Source: Candidatus Aminicenantota bacterium
Lineage (GTDB): Bacteria; Acidobacteriota; Aminicenantia; UBA2199
DNA: 5,990 nucleotides
Reading direction: 5' to 3'
Assembly (NCBI GenBank): GCA_024644125.1
Contig: JAHELQ010000143.1
Coordinates: forward strand, 1 to 5,990
Shown in pieces: positions 1-4,552 of the stretch. The notes below the pieces were generated by a model. The model was not told the DNA's origin. It made no database searches and saw only the letters and a list, made by a program, of their open reading frames with translations. Within the stretch, counting starts at the first letter, position 1; every line of letters begins with the position of its first letter. Both the position numbers and the translations under genes were made by a program.

Positions 1-65
1 AAGGTAAAAATAACCCTTTTTCGTAGTTCAGGTATAACAAAGATGTTTCTTAAAAAGGTAATCAA
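1..65 (-). CDS. secY: Protein translocase subunit SecY, N-terminal fragment (cut by window edge)
   Basis: Only the first 21 codons are present. They read as a SecY N-terminus: an amphipathic start followed by the family hallmark IPELRKRVIFT (residues 11-21), which leads into transmembrane helix 1. SecY is the pore subunit of the SecYEG channel in the inner membrane and normally closes the spc operon after rplO, as here. No in-frame ATG exists in the visible part. The start chosen is TTG at 65-63, which overlaps the rplO TGA stop by four bases (TTGA, 62-65) and lies 7 nt after an AAGGAG (73-78). The TTG start is inferred from that spacing and from the expected N-terminal length. The identity is firm despite the short fragment because sequence and position agree. 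Confidence 0.9.
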   Translation of the reverse strand, partial: MITFLRNIFVIPELRKRVIFT

Positions 66-517
66 TTCTCTTCTCCTTCAAGAAAGATCGCTGTGCCTCC
101 ACTATTTTTTATCTTATCCAAAGCTGATTTTGAAAATTTGTGAGCGTAAACCGTCACTTTTCTCTTCAGCTCTCCATTCCCCAAAATCTTTATTTTAGCA
201 TTTTTATTTTTTGCAATTTTGGTTTCAAAGAAATTTTCTACTTTAAGTTCATCCAGGCCGCATTTTTCAATTGTATCAAGATTTACAATATTATATTCCG
301 TTTTAAAAATATTTGTAAATCCGCGTTTTGGAATACGCCGGACGAGCGGCATCTGCCCACCTTCGAAACCTCTTTTTCGGGCATATCCACTTCTGGATTT
401 CTGACCGTTCATACCTCTTCCGGCAGTTTTACCCCATCCGGAACCAGGACCTCTACCGATTCTTTTCCGTTTTTTTGTAGCGCCCTTTGCAGGTTTTAAA
501 TTAGCCAACGATATCAT
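62..517 (-). CDS. rplO: 50S ribosomal protein L15 (uL15)
   Basis: L15 is a late-assembling 50S protein that threads a long basic N-terminal tail into 23S rRNA. The 151-residue length is normal. The N-terminal tail carries the family pattern: LKPAKGATKKRKRIGRG (7-23), GSGWGKTAGRGMNGQKSRSG (25-44) and RGFEGGQMPLVRRIPKRGF (49-67). The globular C-terminal part includes the ILGNGELKRKVTVYAHKFSKSA stretch (from about 111) and ends with a GGTAIFLEG strand. The ATG at 517-515 overlaps the rpmD stop as ATGA (514-517) and follows a GGAGGT located in the end of rpmD, so coupling to L30 translation is likely. Downstream it overlaps secY by four bases. No key region is missing. The identity is secure from both sequence and position. 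Confidence 0.98.
   Translation of the reverse strand: MISLANLKPAKGATKKRKRIGRGPGSGWGKTAGRGMNGQKSRSGYARKRGFEGGQMPLVRRIPKRGFTNIFKTEYNIVNLDTIEKCGLDELKVENFFETKIAKNKNAKIKILGNGELKRKVTVYAHKFSKSALDKIKNSGGTAIFLEGEEN
73..78 (-). promoter_or_regulatory. Shine-Dalgarno site for secY (decides a TTG start)
   Basis: On the minus strand this is AAGGAG inside the last codons of rplO, 7 nt upstream of the TTG at 65-63. It is the main support for a TTG start of secY, since no ATG or GTG is available in frame. It also places secY initiation within reach of ribosomes finishing rplO. Confidence 0.75.
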
Positions 518-729
518 TTCTGTACCTCCACATCAGACACTTCAAGCATAAAATCAACCTTCTTGATCATACCGAGGATTTCAGGCCTTTTTTCTCTAAT
601 CACTTCTGAATTCATTTTTCCAAGCCCGAGTCCACGGACAACAGCCCTTTGTTTTTCAGTTCTGCCGATCAAACTCTTTACCAATTTTATTTTTAACATA
701 GGGAATTCTGGTATCTTTTTTACTGCCAT
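514..729 (-). CDS. rpmD: 50S ribosomal protein L30 (uL30), with a short N-terminal extension
   Basis: L30 is a small protein on the 50S subunit surface, dispensable or absent in several bacterial lineages but kept here. The core from residue 11 is typical: MLKIKLVKSLIGRTEKQRAV, then VRGLGLGKMN (31-40), then a RPEILGMIKKVDFMLEV strand-helix end. At 71 residues it is about ten longer than the usual 58-62, because of an N-terminal MAVKKIPEFP and a few extra C-terminal residues. The ATG at 729 follows an excellent AGGAGG (734-739) by 4 nt, while the internal Met11 has no comparable site, so the longer start is preferred. It overlaps the end of rpsE by 10 nt and rplO by 4 nt. The identity is secure; the exact start is slightly less so. 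Confidence 0.95.
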   Translation of the reverse strand: MAVKKIPEFPMLKIKLVKSLIGRTEKQRAVVRGLGLGKMNSEVIREKRPEILGMIKKVDFMLEVSDVEVQK

Positions 730-1220
730 AGTTCCTCCTCGGAAATATCACGTCTTTTTATGATACTTGCGGGTTCCTTCAGTTCTCTTAATCCATTGAT
801 CGTCGCATGCGCAACCGTCAGGATATTCTTACTTCTCAGACTCTTGGTCAAGATGTTTTTAATACCGGCTAACTCCATTATAACACGGACGGCGCCACCG
901 GCAATAACTCCGGTACCACGAGAGGCAGGTCTCAAAACGACACGGGCAGCACCGAACACTCCGATTTTGTAATAAGGAATTGTATCGTTGATAATCGGTA
1001 CTTCGACCAGATTCTTTTTGGCGTGAGCAACGGCCTTTTTTATTGCCAGGGGGACTTCGCGTGCTTTGCCTTTACCCAGTCCGACTCTGCCTTTTTTATC
1101 GCCCACGATTACGGCTGCAGAAAACCTTAGATTTTTTCCACCTTTGACTACCTTGGTTACTCGACGGATGGAAATGACTTGCTCTTCAAATAATGTTTCC
1201 ATACTTTCTAATTCCTGCAC
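720..1220 (-). CDS. rpsE: 30S ribosomal protein S5 (uS5)
   Basis: S5 sits by the mRNA entry and, with S4, influences decoding accuracy. The 166-residue length matches the family. The N-terminal double-stranded-RNA-binding domain shows VTKVVKGGKNLRFSA (21-35, the loop where spectinomycin-resistance changes map in E. coli) and GDKKGRVGLGKGKAREVP (40-57). The C-terminal domain shows FGAARVVLRPAS (89-100), RGTGVIAGGAVR (101-112) and AHATINGLREL (137-147). The start is GTG at 1220-1218, set by an AAGGAG 7 nt upstream; the next in-frame ATG (codon 7) has a weaker site. It lies 11 nt after rplR and overlaps rpmD by 10 nt. Odd points are Arg101, where Glu is common, and the LRSKNI segment (128-133), where LGSxNP is common. 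The spectinomycin loop looks wild-type-like. Confidence 0.98.
   Translation of the reverse strand: MQELESMETLFEEQVISIRRVTKVVKGGKNLRFSAAVIVGDKKGRVGLGKGKAREVPLAIKKAVAHAKKNLVEVPIINDTIPYYKIGVFGAARVVLRPASRGTGVIAGGAVRVIMELAGIKNILTKSLRSKNILTVAHATINGLRELKEPASIIKRRDISEEELWQ
734..740 (-). promoter_or_regulatory. Shine-Dalgarno site for rpmD inside the end of rpsE
   Basis: The minus strand reads GAGGAGG, 4 nt before the ATG at 729-727. It lies within the Glu-Glu codons near the end of rpsE. It decides the longer L30 start over the internal Met11, and its placement inside the upstream gene favours translational coupling of S5 and L30. Confidence 0.75.
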
Positions 1221-1227
1221 CTTAAGA

Positions 1228-1233
1228 CTCCTT
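1228..1233 (-). promoter_or_regulatory. Shine-Dalgarno site for rpsE (decides a GTG start)
   Basis: The minus strand reads AAGGAG, overlapping the TAA stop of rplR and ending 7 nt before GTG at 1220-1218. This spacing supports the GTG start over the ATG six codons later. Confidence 0.75.
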
Positions 1234-1606
1234 AAAATTTTAGTCCGCTTTCCCTGGCGGAATCGGCAAACACTTTGACCCTACCGGTATACGCATATAC
1301 ATTACGGTCAAAAACTACAGAAGTGATATCCTTTTCTTTCAGTTTATCTGCAATCAATTTTCCTAGAGCCTTTGCCGCCTCTTTATCTTTTGTGCTTTTC
1401 AACTGTTCTTTCACATCTTTAGCCAATGTTGTAGCTGAGGCAAGGACTTTTCCGTTTGTATCATCATATACCTGGGTATATAAATATTTATTACTTCTGA
1501 CAAAAATCATCCTGGGCCGTTCGGGAGTACCGTTAAGTTTTTTCCGGATTGTTTTTCTAACTCTATCTTTTCTTTTATTCTTTAATATATACTTAGGGGT
1601 AATCAT
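1232..1606 (-). CDS. rplR: 50S ribosomal protein L18 (uL18)
   Basis: L18 binds 5S rRNA and, with L5, forms the central protuberance of the 50S subunit. The length (124 residues) is usual. The basic N-terminal arm reads KNKRKDRVRKTIRKKLNGT (9-27) and is followed by the signature ERPRMIFVRSNKYLYTQVYDD (29-49). Further on come the helix EAAKALGKLIADKL (76-89) and the hallmark C-terminus VVFDRNVYAYTGRVKVFADSA ending in GLKF. The ATG at 1606-1604 lies one base after the rplF stop and is preceded by AGGAG in the last codons of rplF. In this family FDRNGY/FDRGGY is common before the TGRV motif; here it is FDRNVY, a small change. The identity is firm. Confidence 0.98.
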   Translation of the reverse strand: MITPKYILKNKRKDRVRKTIRKKLNGTPERPRMIFVRSNKYLYTQVYDDTNGKVLASATTLAKDVKEQLKSTKDKEAAKALGKLIADKLKEKDITSVVFDRNVYAYTGRVKVFADSARESGLKF

Positions 1607-1607
1607 C

Positions 1608-2141
1608 TTATACTCCTGCCGTCTTTCTTACTTTTTGTCTCAAGTATTGTCCTTCGATACGAATACCTTTCAGTTTATAAGGCTCAACCGGCCGAATTCC
1701 CTTAATATTTGCGCAGGTCTGTCCCAACAGATGTTTGTCGTGCGAAGTTAGCGTAAAACTTCCAGGGTTTTCCTGGGAAGCGGTAACACCTTCCGGCAGT
1801 TCAAAATCAACCGGATGGGAATATCCCACCTGAAGATTGATAACATTGCCTTTGACAGTGGAACGCCAACCTTTCCCCACGACTTCTAGTTTTTTTGAAA
1901 ATCCTTTTGTCACTCCGATCACTGCATTGTTCAGTAAACTCCAAACAAGACCTTGCATTGCTTTTTTCGAATCGTCTTCAATGTTGACAGAGACTTTATT
2001 ATCTTCTAATTCAATCTTAACGCCTTCTTGAATTTTTACCGACAACTCACCTTTCGGGCCCTTCACATGAATCTGATCTTCTTTGATCTCTATTTTTACG
2101 GAGCTGTCAAACGCGATCGGTTTCGCTGCTAATCTTGACAT
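1608..2141 (-). CDS. rplF: 50S ribosomal protein L6 (uL6)
   Basis: L6 lies near the base of the L7/L12 stalk and the sarcin-ricin loop and is needed for a functional 50S subunit. At 177 residues it has the usual two-domain length. The first domain includes VHVKGPKGEL-like residues (about 25-33) and the GLVWSLLNNAVIGVTKGFSKKLEVVGKG segment (64-91). The second shows LQVGYSHPVDFELPEGV (103-119), DKHLLGQ (135-141), NIKGIRPVEPYK (145-156) and KGIR (158-161). The signature around 153-170 departs from the common YKGKGIRY pattern, with Leu157 in place of Gly and IEGQYLRQK following. The ATG at 2141 follows TAGGAGG by 5 nt in a 28-nt spacer after rpsH. Only one base separates it from rplR. Confidence 0.98.
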   Translation of the reverse strand: MSRLAAKPIAFDSSVKIEIKEDQIHVKGPKGELSVKIQEGVKIELEDNKVSVNIEDDSKKAMQGLVWSLLNNAVIGVTKGFSKKLEVVGKGWRSTVKGNVINLQVGYSHPVDFELPEGVTASQENPGSFTLTSHDKHLLGQTCANIKGIRPVEPYKLKGIRIEGQYLRQKVRKTAGV

Positions 2142-2169
2142 TGTTTCCTCCTACTATGATACATTGCGG

Positions 2170-2565
2170 TTACCAAATGTGAAGCAATACTTCGCCGCCG
2201 ACATTATTTCTAGTACATTCTTTACCAGTCATTATGCCTTTTGAGGTAGATAAGATTGCCACTCCAAGTCCGCCCAAAACCCTGGGAATACTATCTACAT
2301 CAGAATAAATCCGACGACCAGGTTTCGAAATCCTCTTCACTCCTTCGATGGCACTCAACTTATTCATATATTTTAGATCAACCACAATCTGTGGTGGAAA
2401 TTCATTGTTATCAACTTTAAAATTTAGAATGTATCCCTCTTTTTTTAAGATCTTCGCGATTTCTAGTTTTATCGTAGATAGAGGAATGGAGACCTCTTTC
2501 TTCTCCACCATGATAGCATTCCGTATCCTCGTTACCATGTCTGCAATAGGATCCGTATGTGTCAT
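2170..2565 (-). CDS. rpsH: 30S ribosomal protein S8 (uS8)
   Basis: S8 is an early-binding 30S protein that recognises 16S rRNA helix 21. In E. coli it also represses the spc operon by binding its mRNA near rplE. The 131-residue length is normal. The N-terminal domain starts with the typical TDPIADMVTRIRNA (4-17) and IKLEIAKILKKEGYI (32-46). The C-terminal RNA-binding domain has the family hallmarks GVKRISKPGRRIY (75-87), IPRVLGGLGVAILSTSKGIMT (93-113) and NNVGGEVLLHIW (120-131). The ATG at 2565 follows AAGGAG by 6 nt in a 34-nt spacer, the longest in the window. I could not recognise an S8-binding hairpin near rplE or elsewhere, so autoregulation here is unproven. Confidence 0.98.
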   Translation of the reverse strand: MTHTDPIADMVTRIRNAIMVEKKEVSIPLSTIKLEIAKILKKEGYILNFKVDNNEFPPQIVVDLKYMNKLSAIEGVKRISKPGRRIYSDVDSIPRVLGGLGVAILSTSKGIMTGKECTRNNVGGEVLLHIW

Positions 2566-2599
2566 ATTTTACTCCTTCACTTGTCCTACATACCCGGAT

Positions 2600-2785
2600 T
2601 TACCAGGATGCCTTTGTCACACCAGGAACTTCTCCGCGAAGGGATAATTCCCTGAAACATAGCCGGCACAATTCAAATTTTCTGTACACAGCTCTAGGTC
2701 TTCCACAAATCCGGCAACGGGTGCGTTCCCTTACGCTGAATTTCCTGCCTTTTTTTGACCGTGCAATTATTGACGTTTTTGCCAC
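2600..2785 (-). CDS. rpsN: 30S ribosomal protein S14, zinc-binding type (uS14)
   Basis: S14 binds the 3' domain of 16S rRNA in the 30S head, next to S3. This is the short, zinc-containing form: 61 residues instead of the roughly 100 of the zinc-free form. Cys24, Cys27, Cys40 and Cys43 form two CxxC pairs (CRIC and CRLC). The flanks are typical, with MAKTSIIARS at the start, GRPRAVYRKFELCRLCFREL in the middle, and a GEVPGVTKASW C-terminus. In family naming it is sometimes called rpsZ or rpsN1. The start is GTG at 2785-2783, six bases after AAGGAGG; no ATG is available. It sits 12 nt after rplE and 34 nt before rpsH. An identical function may be supplied by a zinc-free paralog elsewhere, which cannot be seen here. 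Confidence 0.98.
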   Translation of the reverse strand: MAKTSIIARSKKGRKFSVRERTRCRICGRPRAVYRKFELCRLCFRELSLRGEVPGVTKASW

Positions 2786-2791
2786 CTTTGG

Positions 2792-2798
2792 CCTCCTT
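2792..2798 (-). promoter_or_regulatory. Shine-Dalgarno site for rpsN (decides a GTG start)
   Basis: The minus strand reads AAGGAGG, its first base being the last base of the rplE TAA stop and its end 6 nt before GTG at 2785-2783. It is a near-perfect anti-16S match and fixes the S14 start at GTG. Confidence 0.8.
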
Positions 2799-3334
2799 TA
2801 TAAAATCGGCATTCCCAGCCGCTTCAACAACGCTTTGCCTTCCTGATTGGTCCTTGCGGACGTTACCAGTGTAACCGACATTCCCTTCGTTCTATCGACC
2901 TTGTTATAATCAATTTCTGGAAACACAAGCTGATCTTTTAGTGCAAGGGTATAGTTACCTGTACCGTCGAATGCCCTGGGAGACAACCCGCGAAAGTCCT
3001 TGATTCGTGGAATGACAATAGAAACAAGGCGATCGAAAAACTCATACATCCGAATCCCTCGCAGTGTGACTGTTGCGCCTACCGGCATTCCAGCCCTCAA
3101 TCTAAACGAAGCGATAGATTTTCTTGCTCTGCGGATAGCTGGTTTTTGTCCCGTGATGGTGGCAAGCTCTTCCACTACCGTATCAAGAAGCTTAATATTC
3201 TGAGTAGCTTCGCCAACGCCAGAATTCACAACAATTTTTTCGAGCCTGGGCACTTGCATTATATTTTTCAGGTTGAGCTCTTTTTGCAACTCAGCCCTGA
3301 CTTCATTCTTATATTTTTCATAAAGTCTGCTCAT
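2798..3334 (-). CDS. rplE: 50S ribosomal protein L5 (uL5)
   Basis: L5 binds 5S rRNA in the central protuberance and contacts the P-site tRNA and the 30S head. Its 178 residues match the bacterial length. Visible landmarks are LYEKYKNEVRAEL (4-16), the signature VPRLEKIVVNSGVGEA (28-43), TGQKPAIRRARKSIASFRLRAGMPVG (61-86), VTLRGIRMYEFFDRLVSIVIPRIKDFRGL (89-117) and a conserved end FPEIDYNKVDRTKGMSVTLVT (138-158) followed by LLKRLGMP. The common NMGVGEA motif reads NSGVGEA. The ATG at 3334 follows AGGAG by 8 nt within an 11-nt spacer after rplX. In E. coli this translation start is the S8 repression site; no such fold is obvious here, though I could not compute one. Confidence 0.98.
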   Translation of the reverse strand: MSRLYEKYKNEVRAELQKELNLKNIMQVPRLEKIVVNSGVGEATQNIKLLDTVVEELATITGQKPAIRRARKSIASFRLRAGMPVGATVTLRGIRMYEFFDRLVSIVIPRIKDFRGLSPRAFDGTGNYTLALKDQLVFPEIDYNKVDRTKGMSVTLVTSARTNQEGKALLKRLGMPIL

Positions 3335-3345
3335 ACTAATTTCTC

Positions 3346-3675
3346 CTAATCGAGTACCGTCTCACACTTTTTACAGACCCGGTGCTTATCCTTTCCGGCT
3401 AGTTTGTATCCGACACGGACGCCCTGCTCGCACTCTTTACAATAATACTTCACACTTGCCATCGGAAGGGAACCTTCCCTTTCAACTATTCCACCCTGGA
3501 TATTTTTCTGGGGATTCGGTCTTACGTATTCTTTTACCATGCGTACTTTTTCAACTATAACTCGGTTTTTCTCTGGCAAAATTCTTAGAATTTTTCCGAT
3601 TTTCCCTCTTTCTGCCCGTTTTCCCCTGACAACGATAACAGGATCACTCTTTTTTAATTTCATCTTTTTTATCAT
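3346..3675 (-). CDS. rplX: 50S ribosomal protein L24 (uL24), four-cysteine form
   Basis: L24 starts 50S assembly by binding the 5' end of 23S rRNA and sits by the tunnel exit. It is 109 residues, slightly longer than usual. The N-terminal KOW domain runs from about residue 8 to 40, with KSDPVIVVRGK (9-19), GKIGKILRILPEKNRVIVE (24-42) and VKEYVRPNPQKNIQGGIVERE (47-67). Cys79, Cys82, Cys101 and Cys104 form two CxxC pairs, as in the zinc-ribbon variant of L24. The KOW loop is unusual: GKRAERGKIGK (18-28) looks two residues longer than the common GKDKGKxGK. The ATG directly abuts the rplN stop with no gap, and its site GAGGTGA lies in the last codons of rplN. A second ATG at codon 5 is less well placed. 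Confidence 0.97.
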   Translation of the reverse strand: MIKKMKLKKSDPVIVVRGKRAERGKIGKILRILPEKNRVIVEKVRMVKEYVRPNPQKNIQGGIVEREGSLPMASVKYYCKECEQGVRVGYKLAGKDKHRVCKKCETVLD

Positions 3676-4044
3676 TTAAATCACCTCGGGTGCTAAAGAT
3701 ACGATCTTCATGAACCTTTTTTCCCTGAGTTCTCGGGCGACAGGACCGAACACGCGTGTACCCACCGGTTCACCCTGTTTGTCAATGACAACTGCGGCAT
3801 TATCAGAAAAGCGGATGTATGAACCATCTTTACGCCGAACTTCCTTTCTTGTTCTGACAATAACAGCACGCACAACGTCACCTTTCTTGATTTTTGAATT
3901 TGGTTCAGCAGTTTTGACGGCACCTACAAAAATGTCACCTACATAGGCAATTTTCCCGATACCGCCTCCTAACGCACGAATGAACATTACTTCTTTGGCG
4001 CCTGAATTATCAGCAACTTTTAAGCGTGTTTGCATTTGAATCAT
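3676..4044 (-). CDS. rplN: 50S ribosomal protein L14 (uL14)
   Basis: L14 lies on the 50S interface face, contacts L19 and helps form an inter-subunit bridge. The 122-residue length is exact for the family. The start MIQMQTRLKVADNSGAKEVM (1-20) is typical. So are KKGDVVRAVIVRTRKEVRR (53-71), KDGSYIRFSDNAAVVI (72-87), GEPVGTRVFGPVARELRE (91-108) and the C-terminal FMKIVSLAPEVI. The segment after LGG departs from consensus: residues 28-34 read GIGKIAY where bacterial L14 usually has an RRYA core. The ATG overlaps the rpsQ stop as ATGA (4041-4044) and follows GAGGTG by 5 nt. Its stop is immediately followed by the rplX start. The identity is certain from the remainder of the sequence. Confidence 0.98.
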   Translation of the reverse strand: MIQMQTRLKVADNSGAKEVMFIRALGGGIGKIAYVGDIFVGAVKTAEPNSKIKKGDVVRAVIVRTRKEVRRKDGSYIRFSDNAAVVIDKQGEPVGTRVFGPVARELREKRFMKIVSLAPEVI

Positions 4045-4349
4045 TTGGACACCTCTTTATTCTTTGAAAGGCTCTGTTTCTCAGGTGCAACAGTAATGAT
4101 TTCCGTTACCAACCACCGCTTTTTTTTGCTGAGAGGTCTGACCTGAACCATTCTGACTTCATCACCGGCCTTACATTTATTTTCGTGATCATGGGCGAGG
4201 TACTTTTTCTTTCTACGCACAATTTTCTTATATACAGGGTGCATAAAAATTCTTTCGACACTTACCGATACTGTCTTATCCGCTTTCGAGGAAATACCAA
4301 TTAGTGTGATATCACTATTTTTATGTTTTACGGTTGTATTATTTTCCAT
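4041..4349 (-). CDS. rpsQ: 30S ribosomal protein S17 (uS17)
   Basis: S17 is a small OB-fold protein that binds early to the 5' domain of 16S rRNA. The core is plain: LIGISSKADKTVSVSVERIF (16-35), HPVYKKIVRRKKKYLAHD (37-54), GDEVRMVQVRPLSKKKRW (62-79) and VTEIITVAPE (81-90). At 102 residues it is about 15-20 longer than the common 82-90, through an N-terminal MENNTTVKHKNSD and a lysine/serine-rich tail after residue 90. The ATG at 4349 follows GAGGT by 6 nt and overlaps the end of rpmC by 11 nt, the largest overlap in the window. It overlaps rplN by 4 nt. Both extensions look disordered and basic or polar; their role is unknown. Confidence 0.97.
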   Translation of the reverse strand: MENNTTVKHKNSDITLIGISSKADKTVSVSVERIFMHPVYKKIVRRKKKYLAHDHENKCKAGDEVRMVQVRPLSKKKRWLVTEIITVAPEKQSLSKNKEVSK

Positions 4350-4539
4350 CGTTTGACCTCTTTTCGTCTAAAATTGTTATTATCCTGGCAATATCTTTTT
4401 TCGTAGTTTTAATTTTAAACGGATTATCTGCCTGCCCTAATGACTTCTGCATTTTCTGTTTAAACAGTTTATCACGCAATTCCACCAGCTTACCTTCCAT
4501 TTCGTCCAATGTCAATGCTCTTATTTCTTTAGCTTTCAT
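4339..4539 (-). CDS. rpmC: 50S ribosomal protein L29 (uL29)
   Basis: L29 is a small two- to three-helix protein near the tunnel exit, next to L23, at the site used by the signal recognition particle and trigger factor. Starting at the ATG 4539-4537 gives 66 residues, the usual length. It reads MKAKEIRALTLDEMEGKLVE (1-20), then LRDKLFKQKMQKSLGQADNP (21-40) with the family GQxxNP element at 35-40, and KKDIARIITILDEKR (47-61). An upstream in-frame GTG at 4560 would add seven residues inside rplP, but the TAGGAG (4547-4552) lies 7 nt before the ATG, so the ATG is chosen. It lies 10 nt after rplP and overlaps rpsQ by 11 nt. Confidence 0.97.
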   Translation of the reverse strand: MKAKEIRALTLDEMEGKLVELRDKLFKQKMQKSLGQADNPFKIKTTKKDIARIITILDEKRSNDGK

Positions 4540-4546
4540 CTGGCCG

Positions 4547-4552
4547 CTCCTA
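4547..4552 (-). promoter_or_regulatory. Shine-Dalgarno site for rpmC (selects the ATG start)
   Basis: The minus strand reads TAGGAG, starting with the TAG stop of rplP and lying 7 nt before ATG at 4539-4537. It lies downstream of the alternative GTG at 4560, so it cannot serve that codon and argues for the 66-residue L29. Confidence 0.75.

Noticed and set aside
140..499. 119-codon open frame on the plus strand
   Set aside because: It is antisense to rplO, with no family resemblance and no convincing ribosome binding site; L15 explains the region.
1275..1751. 158-codon open frame on the plus strand
   Set aside because: It runs antisense across rplR and rplF, has no recognisable domain, and both overlapped genes are certain. 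It is an opposite-strand shadow.
2142..2169. Spacer between rpsH and rplF as a possible RNA element
   Set aside because: Twenty-eight bases holding a TAGGAGG site for rplF; the short ATGATACAT stretch is only a partial inverted match and too weak for a claim.
2566..2599. Spacer between rpsN and rpsH as a possible promoter or regulatory hairpin
   Set aside because: Only 34 nt; apart from an AAGGAG for rpsH I see no stem longer than three pairs and no -35/-10 pair.
3300..3350. S8-binding autoregulatory site near the rplE start, as in E. coli
   Set aside because: I could not identify the helix-21-like fold by eye. An RNA structure search would be needed to claim it.
3708..3923. 71-codon minus-strand frame inside rplN
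   Set aside because: It is out of frame within a certain L14 gene and resembles no protein I know.
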